Shown: positions 20,138 to 27,898 of the stretch, piece by piece
Position numbering within the stretch: the stretch's first letter is position 1
Layout: each line of letters begins with the position of its first letter
DNA from: Kineosporiaceae bacterium
Lineage (GTDB): Bacteria > Actinomycetota > Actinomycetes > Actinomycetales > Kineosporiaceae
Reading direction: 5' to 3'
Assembly: GCA_016713225.1 (NCBI GenBank)
Contig: JADJPO010000002.1
Span: forward strand, 372,001-436,000
DNA: 64,000 bases
Notes under the pieces: generated by a model
Told to the model about the DNA's origin: nothing
The model's input: the letters and a program-made list of their open reading frames with translations, nothing else
The model's database searches: none
Translations under genes and position numbers: made by a program

Positions 20138-20829
20138 TCCGGGTTCTGGTGGTCGATGACCAGGCGCTGGTCCGAGCCGGCTTCTGCGCGTTGCTCGAGG
20201 CCACCGATGGGGTGGAGGTCGTCGGTGAGGCGGGCGACGGTGAGCAGGCGGTCGCGTTGGCCGAGCAGTTGGCGCCGGACGTGGTGCTGATGGACATCCG
20301 CATGCCCCGACTCGACGGCATCTCCGCGACCCGCAGGCTCAGTGAGCGTGCCGAACGCCCCAGGGTGCTGATCCTGACGACGTTCGACACCGACGACAAC
20401 GTCTTCGATGCACTGGAGGCGGGTGCTGTGGGCTTCCTCGTCAAGGACACCCCACCCGCGCAGCTGTTGGACGCCGTCCGCGCCGCGGTGGATGGCGGTG
20501 CCGTCATCTCGCCGGTCACCACTCGTCGGTTGGTGGACCGCATCGTCGCGAGTCGGACCCTGCCTGCCGCCCCCGCGCCGAGACCGGCCTCGCCGGCGCT
20601 CGAGGTGCTCACCGAACGAGAGCGCGAGGTGCTCGAACGGCTGGCCCGGGGTCAGTCCAACCGGGAGATCGCGGGCAGCCTGTCCATCTCCGAGCTGACG
20701 GCCAAGACTCATGTCTCCCGCGTGCTGGGCAAACTCGGTCTCACGAGCCGGGTTCAGGCGGCCGTGTTCGCGTACGAGACCGGGCTGGTGCGGCCCGGCG
20801 AGCTACCTCGCACGGGGTACCCCGACTGA
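20134..20829 (+). CDS. LuxR/NarL-family response regulator
   Basis: 231 residues. Receiver domain with the acidic pair in VVDDQ, phosphoacceptor D54 in VLMDIRMP, and the conserved lysine in FLVKDTPP. A LuxR helix-turn-helix follows (about residues 165-225: LTEREREVLERLARGQSNREIA, shown by its start LTEREREVLE and the AKTHVSRVLGKLGL recognition region). Cognate partner of the preceding kinase by ATGA coupling. It probably controls the ABC exporter genes 48 bp downstream. Confidence 0.93.
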   Translation: MIRVLVVDDQALVRAGFCALLEATDGVEVVGEAGDGEQAVALAEQLAPDVVLMDIRMPRLDGISATRRLSERAERPRVLILTTFDTDDNVFDALEAGAVGFLVKDTPPAQLLDAVRAAVDGGAVISPVTTRRLVDRIVASRTLPAAPAPRPASPALEVLTEREREVLERLARGQSNREIAGSLSISELTAKTHVSRVLGKLGLTSRVQAAVFAYETGLVRPGELPRTGYPD

Positions 20830-20840
20830 CATCCTTCGGC

Positions 20841-20871
20841 TGACGCGCGCCATCGCGACAGGGCCTAGCGT
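20841..20871 (+). promoter_or_regulatory. Candidate leaderless promoter for the ABC exporter operon
   Basis: TAGCGT at 20866-20871 fits the actinobacterial -10 consensus TAnnnT and lies six bases before ATG 20878, the spacing expected for a leaderless mRNA. TGACGC at 20841-20846 is a weak -35 with a 19-bp spacer. Found by eye only. Confidence 0.4.
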
Positions 20872-20877
20872 CGAGGC

Positions 20878-21807
20878 ATGAGGACGCCGATCGTCACCGT
20901 CCGCGGGTTGCGCAAGTCCTACGGTGCCCGCCAGGTGCTGCACGAGGTCTCCTTCGACGTGCTGGGTGGAGAGATCCTCGGCATCGTCGGACGCAACGGC
21001 ATGGGCAAGACCAGCATCGTCGAGATCGTCCAGGGCCTGCGCCGTCGCGACGGCGGGGAGGTGCTCGTGGCCGGCGTCGATCCGAACCGCCACCGGCATC
21101 GATTGCGCGAGGTGATCGGTTCGCAACTGCAGTCCTGCGCGCTGCCCGACCGGTTGCGGGTCGACGAGGCGCTCAGGCTCTTCGCCCGGCTCGCCGGGGA
21201 TGTCGTGGACTGGCGCCGGCTCCGGGCCGAATGGGGGCTCGACTCGCTGGGTGGTGCCGCGTTCGGTGGGCTGTCCGGCGGCGAGCGCCAGCGGTTGTTC
21301 ATCGCGCTGGCACTGGTCAACCGTCCGAGTCTGGTCTTTCTCGACGAGCTCACCCAGGGCCTCGACCCGGCCGCTCGGCGCGACACCTGGCGGCTGGTCG
21401 AACGGGTTCGTGACCAGGGCGCGACCGTCGTGTTGGTCACCCATGACATGGACGAGGCCGAACGACTGTCCGACCGACTCGTGCTGGTTCACCGTGGCCG
21501 GGTCGCAGCCTCCGGTACGCCTCAGGAGCTCGTCACGCGCCTGGGGGGGCCGGTGTGCATCGGCTTCACGGTCACCTCCGATGCCCTCGCCGGCCTGGAA
21601 TCCCTTCCCGGCGTGGTGGAGATCTCCCACGACGGGATCCGTGCGCGGGTGGTGAGTGAGGCTGCCTCGGTGGTGATGGTGGCCGGTGAGCTGTGGCGAC
21701 GGGGTCTGACGCCCGAGGACTTCACGGTCACGAGGCCGAGTCTCGAGGACGTCTTCCTGGCGCTGACCGATGGGCCGGCGGCCGATCTGCAGCGGGTCGC
21801 GTCGTGA
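20878..21807 (+). CDS. ABC transporter ATP-binding protein (drug/lipid exporter type)
   Basis: 309 residues. Walker A GRNGMGKTS (near residue 40), signature LSGGERQRL, Walker B VFLDELTQGLDP, and the switch histidine in LVTHDMDEAERL are all present. After the ATPase core an extra C-terminal domain of about 90 residues ends with SLEDVFLALT, typical of DrrA/CcmA-like exporters. The stop overlaps the permease start (GTGA, 21804-21807). It works with the ABC-2 permease downstream and is probably regulated by the adjacent two-component system. It is not obviously part of the biosynthetic cluster further right. Confidence 0.92.
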   Translation: MRTPIVTVRGLRKSYGARQVLHEVSFDVLGGEILGIVGRNGMGKTSIVEIVQGLRRRDGGEVLVAGVDPNRHRHRLREVIGSQLQSCALPDRLRVDEALRLFARLAGDVVDWRRLRAEWGLDSLGGAAFGGLSGGERQRLFIALALVNRPSLVFLDELTQGLDPAARRDTWRLVERVRDQGATVVLVTHDMDEAERLSDRLVLVHRGRVAASGTPQELVTRLGGPVCIGFTVTSDALAGLESLPGVVEISHDGIRARVVSEAASVVMVAGELWRRGLTPEDFTVTRPSLEDVFLALTDGPAADLQRVAS

Positions 21808-22559
21808 CCGCGGTGAGCCCGGCGGGCGCGGTGCTGACGATCGCTCGTACCGAACTGCGCCTGATGACCCGCGAATGGGCCTCGATGGTCTTCGCCTTCG
21901 CCTTCCCGGTTCTGCTGATGTTGATCCTCGGCGGGATCTTCGGCACCGACCCGTCCTCGGATTACGGAGGTGCCTCACCCGACGACTACTTCGTCGCCGA
22001 CTACGTGATCGTCCCGCTCGGGGCGCTGGCCCTCGTGGGTCTGCCGGTGATGCTCTCGGGGTATCGCGAGCGAGGGGTCCTGCGGCGGTTCGCGAGCGCG
22101 GGGATCGGCACCCGCTACGTGCTCGGCGCCCAGGTACTGGTGACGGTCGTCCTGGTCCTGCTGGGTGGGGTCGTGGTGCTCGCCGTCGCGGCGCCGGTCT
22201 ACGGTGTTCCCGCGGTGCACGACCCCGGCCGCGCGCTGGCGGGTCTCGCGCTCGGCGGCGTGGTCATGATCGGCATCGGGGCGGTGCTCGGGCTGCTCGC
22301 CCCCACCGCGCGGTCGGCCCAGGCCATGGGTCTGTTGGCCTTCTTCCCGATGTGGTTGCTCGGGGCGGGTGGCCCTCCCCGGGAGGTGATGCCCGAGGCC
22401 ATGGGGATCGTCGCCGACCTGTTGCCCCTGGGGCGGGTGGCCGCGGCCGTGCGCAAACCGTGGCTCGGAACGGGCAGTGCCGAGGGCGACCTGTTCGCGC
22501 TGCTGATCTGGCTCGTCGTCGTCGTCGCGGCCCTGGGGGTGCTCGGTCGACGCCGTTGA
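21804..22559 (+). CDS. ABC-2 type transporter permease
   Basis: About 251 residues with six predicted membrane helices. The first follows the short amphipathic start ARTELRLMTREWASM, a usual ABC-2 N-terminus, and the segment YRERGVLRRFASAG is the coupling-helix motif of DrrB-type permeases. GTG 21804 overlaps the ATPase stop by four bases and removes a non-conserved extension. It forms the membrane channel of the exporter with the preceding ATPase. Substrate unknown. Confidence 0.9.
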   Translation: MTAVSPAGAVLTIARTELRLMTREWASMVFAFAFPVLLMLILGGIFGTDPSSDYGGASPDDYFVADYVIVPLGALALVGLPVMLSGYRERGVLRRFASAGIGTRYVLGAQVLVTVVLVLLGGVVVLAVAAPVYGVPAVHDPGRALAGLALGGVVMIGIGAVLGLLAPTARSAQAMGLLAFFPMWLLGAGGPPREVMPEAMGIVADLLPLGRVAAAVRKPWLGTGSAEGDLFALLIWLVVVVAALGVLGRRR

Positions 22560-22608
22560 GGCCGCCTCGGACCGGCCGCCGACCCGGTGTTCGAGATCCG
22601 GCCATCCG

Positions 22609-22614
22609 TACACT
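22609..22614 (+). promoter_or_regulatory. Candidate -10 element for a leaderless pptH-pptT mRNA
   Basis: TACACT ends eight bases before GTG 22623, which fits a transcript starting at the first base of the start codon. No ribosome-binding site is visible before that codon, supporting leaderless translation. No good -35 is seen. Confidence 0.4.
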
Positions 22615-22622
22615 GGTGCCCC

Positions 22623-23477
22623 GTGACGTCCGGTCGGCCCGCAGAGCCCACGCTCTGGGCGTGGAGCGACCTGCATGTCGGTTTTCCCCGGTGTCGTCGT
22701 GAGGTCGAGGCGGCGCGACCGGCGTCCGCGGCGGATTGGCTGATCGTCGCCGGCGACGTGGGCGAGACGAGCGCTCAGCTCGAATGGGCGCTGGGCACGC
22801 TGGCGTCCCGTTACGCCAAGGTGATCTGGGTTCCGGGCAACCATGAACTCTGGACGCATCCGTCCGACCCGCTCCAGCTCCGGGGAGAAGAGCGGTACCG
22901 GTACCTGGTCGACCTGGTGCGGGGGCTCGGGGTCGTCACCCCGGAGGACGACTATCCGATCTGGCCGGACGACGATGGGCCGGTTGTCGTCGTCCCCCTG
23001 TTCCTGCTCTACGACTACACGTTCCTGGCCCCCGGGACGTCGTCCCGGACCGAGAGCCTGGAGCTGGCGCACGAGAACGGGATCGTCTGCGTCGACGAGT
23101 TCCTGCTCCACCCTGATCCGCATCCCGGCCGCGAGGCGTGGTGTCGTGCCCGGGTGGAGGCGACCCGGCGGCGTCTGGATGCCCTGGACCCGGCGTTGCC
23201 GCTGGTTCTGGTGAACCATTTCCCGTTGGTGCGTGAGCCCACAGCCGTCCTGCGGCACCCCGAGTTCGCTCAGTGGTGCGGCACCGTGCAGACGGCGGAC
23301 TGGCACCGTCGGTATCGCTGCCGGGTCGCGGTGTACGGCCACCTGCACATTCCCCGGACGACGACCTACGACGGCGTCCCGTTCGTGGAGGTCTCCTTGG
23401 GGTACCCCGCCGAGTGGGCAGCCGTCGGCGGCCCGCGGGGGCCACGGCGGATCCTGCCGCGTCGGAGTAGTCGGTGA
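22623..23477 (+). CDS. pptH: Metallophosphoesterase, probable 4'-phosphopantetheinyl hydrolase (PptH-like)
   Basis: 284-residue calcineurin-like phosphoesterase. All metal-site motifs are present: WSDLHVG, GDVGE, PGNHELW, NHFPL and YGHLHIP. In Mycobacterium tuberculosis the gene next to pptT (Rv2795c, PptH) encodes a hydrolase that removes phosphopantetheine from carrier proteins, opposing PptT. The arrangement here is the same, and the genes overlap by four bases (GTGA, 23474-23477), so the same antagonistic role is the best guess. Start GTG 22623 is preferred over GTG 22587 because of the TACACT element and conservation. Catalytic identity with PptH is inference from motif plus synteny. Confidence 0.82.
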   Translation: MTSGRPAEPTLWAWSDLHVGFPRCRREVEAARPASAADWLIVAGDVGETSAQLEWALGTLASRYAKVIWVPGNHELWTHPSDPLQLRGEERYRYLVDLVRGLGVVTPEDDYPIWPDDDGPVVVVPLFLLYDYTFLAPGTSSRTESLELAHENGIVCVDEFLLHPDPHPGREAWCRARVEATRRRLDALDPALPLVLVNHFPLVREPTAVLRHPEFAQWCGTVQTADWHRRYRCRVAVYGHLHIPRTTTYDGVPFVEVSLGYPAEWAAVGGPRGPRRILPRRSSR

Positions 23478-24130
23478 TCGAGGCCCTGCTCCCGGGAAAC
23501 GTGGCCTCGGCAGACACCGTGGGCGATCTGGACGAGCCGCTGTTCGGGGTGGAGGAGGCCGCGGTCGCGCGGGTGGCCCCGATCAGGCGCAGGGAGTTCC
23601 GATCGGTCCGGGGGTGTGCGCGACTCGCCTTGGCGCGGTTGGGGTTTCCTCGGCCGCCGATGGTCCCCGGGGATCGGGGAGCCCCGACCTGGCCGCCGGG
23701 AGTCGTGGGGTCGATGACGCACTGCCCTGGCTATCGGGCGGCGGCTGTCGCCCGGGCCACCCAGTTCGCCGGCCTGGGGATCGACGCGGAGGAGGATGCC
23801 CCACTGCCCGAGGGCGTCCTCGAGCTGGTCACCCTGCCCGGGGAGCGTGAGCGGCTGGCATCGCTGGCTCGTCGTCACCCGGACCTGCCCTGGGGCCGGT
23901 TGGCGTTCAGCGCCAAGGAGAGCGTGTACAAGGCGTGGTTCCCGTCGGCTCGGTGCTGGCTCGGCTTCGAGGACGTGGTCGTGACCTTCGACGAACACGG
24001 CTCGTTTCGGGCCGACGTGGTGGGTGGCGAGCTGGAGCCGCGGGCTCGGCCGTTCGCCTCGGTGCACGGCCGCTGGATCGTGGCCGGTGGCCTGGTCGTC
24101 ACAGCGGTGACCGTCCCCGTCGCCGGTTGA
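23474..24130 (+). CDS. pptT: 4'-Phosphopantetheinyl transferase (EntD/PptT type)
   Basis: Transfers phosphopantetheine from CoA to the serine of acyl and peptidyl carrier domains, converting apo- to holo-forms. The 218-residue Sfp/EntD-type protein shows GSMTHCPGYRAAAVA, the Mg-binding GIDAEEDAPLP and FSAKESVYKAW, the family signatures. It is coupled to the phosphoesterase by GTGA overlap. The cluster to the right contains at least seven carrier domains (two PCPs, four PKS ACPs, one free ACP) that need this activity. Whether it serves that cluster alone, or also essential lipid synthases as mycobacterial PptT does, cannot be told here. Confidence 0.93.
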   Translation: MIEALLPGNVASADTVGDLDEPLFGVEEAAVARVAPIRRREFRSVRGCARLALARLGFPRPPMVPGDRGAPTWPPGVVGSMTHCPGYRAAAVARATQFAGLGIDAEEDAPLPEGVLELVTLPGERERLASLARRHPDLPWGRLAFSAKESVYKAWFPSARCWLGFEDVVVTFDEHGSFRADVVGGELEPRARPFASVHGRWIVAGGLVVTAVTVPVAG

Positions 24131-24295
24131 CGCCGCGGTGACGGGCGTCGTGGAGAGGTGGCCGCGACGTATCTCGTGGCCGCGAACACTGGACGGCGAC
24201 CGGTTCGATCCAGTAGCACAGAGGTCACGCCGACACGCGAATTCGCTTGTGGCAGCAGGGAAATGCCGCTGGACAGAATGTAGACGTCAGAAAAT

Positions 24296-24313
24296 GTGTC
24301 ATAGAAATGAGAC
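24296..24313. promoter_or_regulatory. Recurring AATGAGAC motif, site A
   Basis: GTGTCAT (24296-24302) and ATGAGAC (24307-24313) form an imperfect inverted repeat with an 11-bp period, 36 bp before the acyl-CoA dehydrogenase start. The octamer AATGAGAC recurs at 26396-26403 and 54055-54062, in each case in an intergenic region of the biosynthetic cluster. A regulator site or shared promoter element is possible. Confidence 0.4.
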
Positions 24314-24349
24314 ATGGACCGCAGGCCGGACCCGCCTCCAGGGAGACAC

Positions 24350-25492
24350 ATGTCGATCGGAACCGACGATGAGCCGACCACTCTCGCGGCTGCCGTGGCG
24401 GACTTCTGCCGCAAGGAGGTCGGCACGGTTGCGGACCGCGACCGGCTGACCGATGGTGGGTTCGAGGTCCACAGCCCGCTGATCGCACGCAAGATGGCGG
24501 ACCTGGGGTGGCTGGGGATCGCGATCCCCACCGAGTTCGGTGGATCCGGCGGCGGACTGGTCGATCTGTGCTGCTTCCTGGATGCCGCCAACCACGGCCT
24601 GGCCCCCATCGGGGCGTACCCCACCTCGGCCATCGTGGGCTCGTGGTACCTGCGCTTCGGAACGCCCGAGCAGAAGGCGACCATCCTGGGTGGCATCGCC
24701 GCGGGCAGGGTGGAGTCCCTCGCGCTGTCGGAACCGGGCTCCGGGTCCGACGTCGCGGGTGCCCGGTGCCGGGCCGATCGGCTCGACGACGGCTTCGTGC
24801 TCAACGGTCAGAAGAGCTGGTGTTCCAACGCGCATCTCGCCGATCACCTGTTGGTGCTGGCCCGCACCGACGACACGGGGGACCGTCACGCCGGTCTGAC
24901 CTTGTTCCAGGTTCCCGCCGACGCCCCCGGGGTCGAGATCAGGCCGATTCGGTCACTGGCCGGTGCGGAGCTGAACGAGGTGTTCCTCACCGACTGTCAC
25001 GTGCCACGGACCGCGGTGGTGGGGCTGGTCGGTCAGGGCTGGTTGCAGGTCATGTCGGGGTTGACCTTCGAACGGCTGGTGATCTCGGCGGCCATGCTCG
25101 GCCTGGCCCGCCGGGCCTTCGACGACGTCCTGCAGTTCGTCAAGGAGCGCGAGCAGTTCGGGCAGCCGGTCGGGACCTTCCAGGCCGTGCGTCATCGATG
25201 CGCCGATCTCGCGACCGAGCTCGAGTGCTGTCGGCTGCTGGTCTACGACGCGGCCCGAAGCGCGGACCGCGACCGGAGCAAGCTGTCGCCTCAGCGCGCA
25301 GCCATGGTCAAGCTGAAGGTCACCGAGACCGCCCGGCGGACCACGCTCGAGGCCATGCAGTTGATGGGAGCCGCCGGGGTGTCCAGCGAGTTCGGTCTGG
25401 AGCGGGCGGCCCGGATGGCGCTGCTGTCGACCATCTACGGCGGCACCAGCGAGATCCAGCGTGAGTTGATCGGCAAGGGGTTGGGGTTGTGA
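24350..25492 (+). CDS. Acyl-CoA dehydrogenase-family flavoprotein (FkbI/ZmaE-like candidate)
   Basis: 380-residue FAD enzyme. ALSEPGSGSD and YGGTSEIQRELIG are acyl-CoA dehydrogenase signatures. The usual MCAD-type base (YEGT) is glycine here; the catalytic Glu is instead E241 in FERL, the isovaleryl-CoA dehydrogenase position. In FK520, ansamitocin and zwittermicin clusters such an enzyme oxidises the ACP-bound glycerate-derived intermediate to hydroxymalonyl-ACP. The other three genes of that pathway lie at 45.0-47.2 kb, so this role is likely but inferred, since the gene sits 20 kb from its partners. AGGGAG precedes ATG 24350 by four bases. It probably marks the left edge of the cluster. 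Confidence 0.85.
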   Translation: MSIGTDDEPTTLAAAVADFCRKEVGTVADRDRLTDGGFEVHSPLIARKMADLGWLGIAIPTEFGGSGGGLVDLCCFLDAANHGLAPIGAYPTSAIVGSWYLRFGTPEQKATILGGIAAGRVESLALSEPGSGSDVAGARCRADRLDDGFVLNGQKSWCSNAHLADHLLVLARTDDTGDRHAGLTLFQVPADAPGVEIRPIRSLAGAELNEVFLTDCHVPRTAVVGLVGQGWLQVMSGLTFERLVISAAMLGLARRAFDDVLQFVKEREQFGQPVGTFQAVRHRCADLATELECCRLLVYDAARSADRDRSKLSPQRAAMVKLKVTETARRTTLEAMQLMGAAGVSSEFGLERAARMALLSTIYGGTSEIQRELIGKGLGL

Positions 25493-25708
25493 GCCGCACA
25501 GGCCGACGAGGGCGCTCGCCTGGCGCAGGAGTGCCAGACCACCCGCCAGCACCCTTGCCGGTTTACTCCTGGTACGGGAGCATCTGGGACTGGATGGCAT
25601 GATTTCGTGTCCGAATCGTTCGGGTGGGCCGCGGGCGTGTGGCGGCTCGGCGACCGGCCGCGATCACCATGGGCGAGCACCGCGAGGACACGTGAGGGGG
25701 ATGCCTTC

Positions 25709-26338
25709 GTGACCATCTCGGTGGCGGTGATCCGCGATGACTCGATCGCCATGGGTGGCGCCATCCAGTGCATCGCCCAACACCCCCTGCTCAGCGCGGT
25801 CGGGGTGTTCGAGAACCTCCAGCAATGCGTCGAGGCGATCGGGGCACGCTCCTGTGTGGTGCTCATCGACCCCTTCGTCGCCGCACACCGCAGGGCCGAC
25901 ATCGCGCGGACCCCTCGGCGTTGTTCGCTCCTGCTCATCAGTGACTGCACCGACACCGGCTTGGTCCGATCCGCGATCAGCGACGGTGCACGGGGTTTCA
26001 TCAGCAAGACCACGGACCTCTCCACGCTGGTCAACGCGATCAGCGCGGTGGGTCACGGTGGGATCTACCTCGGTCGACCGCTGGACCGGCTGTTCCTGGA
26101 GGAGCCGGTGGAGCCGGTCGGACCGCCTGCCTCCGTCCAGAACCTCACCGCTCGGGAGCGCGACGTCCTGGTCATGATCGCGCAAGGCATGACCCACAAA
26201 CAGATCGGCACCCGGCTCAATCTGACCAAGTCCACCGTCGACACCTACGTCTACCGGCTGCGTCAGAAGCTCGGCGGTGGGAACAAGGCGCAACTGACCA
26301 GGCTCGCGATCGACCTGCACCTGTTGCCCACCGGCTGA
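25709..26338 (+). CDS. Orphan NarL/LuxR-type response regulator, probable cluster regulator
   Basis: 209 residues. The receiver-like N-terminus keeps the key positions: acidic D10-D11, phosphoacceptor D54 in LIDPF, and K100 in FISKTTD, so phosphorylation is possible although the rest is divergent. The C-terminus is a clear LuxR helix-turn-helix (LTARERDVLVMIAQG, HKQIGTRLNLTKSTVDTYV). No kinase gene is adjacent. GTG 25709 has AGGGGG eight bases upstream; a GTG at 25607 would add 34 residues without conservation. It lies between two genes of the biosynthetic cluster and is flanked by two copies of the AATGAGAC motif, which makes it a candidate pathway-specific activator. Confidence 0.85.
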   Translation: MTISVAVIRDDSIAMGGAIQCIAQHPLLSAVGVFENLQQCVEAIGARSCVVLIDPFVAAHRRADIARTPRRCSLLLISDCTDTGLVRSAISDGARGFISKTTDLSTLVNAISAVGHGGIYLGRPLDRLFLEEPVEPVGPPASVQNLTARERDVLVMIAQGMTHKQIGTRLNLTKSTVDTYVYRLRQKLGGGNKAQLTRLAIDLHLLPTG

Positions 26339-26385
26339 GCCGGCCGTGACCCTCGCGTGACCCTCGCGGCGCGATGCCACAAGGG

Positions 26386-26403
26386 ATGACACAGGAATGA
26401 GAC
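26386..26403. promoter_or_regulatory. Recurring AATGAGAC motif, site B
   Basis: ATGACAC (26386-26392) and ATGAGAC (26397-26403) are direct repeats with an 11-bp period, 82 bp upstream of the condensation-like gene. The right half matches sites A and C exactly; the left half is the reverse complement of the left half of site A. Confidence 0.4.
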
Positions 26404-26485
26404 GTTGTCGCCCCACGCGCGCGGCTGGACCATGGCGGGGGCGGTGCGTCCGCCGCTCAGGCGTCGTCGGGAGTGGGGACGATCG

Positions 26486-27898
26486 ATGATGAACCAGGCG
26501 CGGGAACAACTGCCCAACAGCCCGTCCCAGCGCCACCGACTCGGGGAGATCGCCGAACGTGGACTGACCGGCCGGTTGCAGCACTGTTTGACCGTGGGCG
26601 TGGAACTCAGCGGCCCTCTCGACCTCCAGGACCTGCGCGGCCGGTTCGCCCAGATGCTCGAACGGCGGCCGGCCTTGCGCGCGGTGTTCGGCACCGAGGG
26701 GAGCCACGCCCTGGGGGCCGCTCTACCGGAGGTCCGCGTGGTCGAGGTCGACGGCCCCGACCAGGCCGGTCGATGGCGTGCGGCCGAGGACGTCGCCGCC
26801 GCGCAGTCGGCCGTCCCGTTCCCGCCCGAGGCCACCACCCGGGCCCGGCTCACCGTCGTCACCGCCGGTCCTCGTCGTCACCTGCTGGTCCTGGCCGTCG
26901 ACCCGCTGGTCTGTGATGCCTGGTCGGTCAGCCACCTGGTCGAGGACCTGCTCGCCCCGGCCGGGACCGCCCCGGACGGCTACTCCCGCCTGTGGCGCCG
27001 GCGACAGGCATGGCTGACCGGACCGGATGGCAGCGCTGCCGTCGAGCGCCGTCGCGCCGCTGTCCGCGGAGCCTGGCATCACTGGCCGGGCCTGGAGCCG
27101 ATCGGCGTCCACACCCCGCCGGGCGACGTCGAACACCCTGAGGCAGAACAGTTCCTGGCCTTGGACGAGGACGTGGCCGCCGCCCTCCACGCGGCCATCC
27201 GCACAGGGCGCAGCACCATGCTCGCCGTGGCGGCGGCGGCACTGGTCGCGGGGTGCGTCGACGCGGTCGAACTCCGGCGCAGCGCGGATCCGGCGAGCGC
27301 GGACGCCGGGCCGCCGGTTCGTCCTCCGCTCGCCCTGCGGTCGACCTTCGCGGCGCGGGAGGACGCCGACGAGCAGGCAGTCGTCGGCGGCCTGGCCACC
27401 GAGGTCGTGCTGCGGCTGCCGACTCGCGAGGGCACGATCGCCCAGTACCTGCGCACCGTGCGCGCGGAGGTCTTCCAGGCGCTGGCCGACCAGCGCGTTC
27501 CGTGGGAGTTGGTCCAGGACGTCCTGGCCGATGGGGTCCCCGGCGGGCCGACGTGCGCGATGGTGTACCTCCCCAAGGATCTCAGCGGTGGCCGACAGGC
27601 CGGACGCCGACTGGGCGAGGCGATCGCGACGCGGACCGCGGTCTCCATCTGCCCCACCGGAGCCGACCTCGACCTGTTCGTCATCGAAGGGGCACCCCCG
27701 ATGCGCAGGGTGCAGTCGGCGGCGTTGACCCTGGGGGCGAGCAGTTGGTGTGGGCACACCCCGACCGAGCTGGACGCCGTGTTGCGCCGCTGGGCGGACT
27801 CGCTCGACCTGCTTGCGCGAACCGACTGGGGGACCGGGCTCGGTGAGCTCGTGGAGGTGTTGTCCGCCCAGCGGATCGATCCCGCGGGGCGCGTCTGA
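26486..27898 (+). CDS. Free-standing condensation-domain-like protein with lost catalytic motif
   Basis: 470 residues with the fold pattern of an NRPS condensation domain: SPSQRHRLGEI at the start, a region like the HHxxxDG core near residue 139, and ADQRVPWELVQDVL near the C-terminal subdomain. The catalytic HHxxxDG reads DPxxxDA here (D139, P140, D144, A145). The general-base histidine is absent, so normal amide-bond formation is unlikely. It could be structural, an acceptor or gatekeeper for the PCP that starts the next protein, or catalyse another reaction. ATG 26486 has GGGGAC about six bases before it. The stop overlaps the next start (TGATG), giving tight coupling to the NRPS-LanB gene. 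Confidence 0.82.
   Translation: MMNQAREQLPNSPSQRHRLGEIAERGLTGRLQHCLTVGVELSGPLDLQDLRGRFAQMLERRPALRAVFGTEGSHALGAALPEVRVVEVDGPDQAGRWRAAEDVAAAQSAVPFPPEATTRARLTVVTAGPRRHLLVLAVDPLVCDAWSVSHLVEDLLAPAGTAPDGYSRLWRRRQAWLTGPDGSAAVERRRAAVRGAWHHWPGLEPIGVHTPPGDVEHPEAEQFLALDEDVAAALHAAIRTGRSTMLAVAAAALVAGCVDAVELRRSADPASADAGPPVRPPLALRSTFAAREDADEQAVVGGLATEVVLRLPTREGTIAQYLRTVRAEVFQALADQRVPWELVQDVLADGVPGGPTCAMVYLPKDLSGGRQAGRRLGEAIATRTAVSICPTGADLDLFVIEGAPPMRRVQSAALTLGASSWCGHTPTELDAVLRRWADSLDLLARTDWGTGLGELVEVLSAQRIDPAGRV

Noticed and set aside
18977..22559. Two-component system plus ABC exporter as part of the biosynthetic cluster
   Set aside because: It is separated from the cluster by pptH-pptT, lacks the AATGAGAC motif, and such modules are common stand-alone stress or resistance loci; the cluster has its own exporter at 60438-63131.
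22560..22600. GGCCG/CGGCC stem after the ABC permease considered as a terminator
   Set aside because: Only five base pairs with an 8-base loop and no T-tract; such stems are frequent at this GC content.
26339..26485. Possible short precursor-peptide gene for the LanB proteins
   Set aside because: No frame with a ribosome site and a Cys/Ser/Thr-rich core was seen; the region reads as leader and promoter DNA.
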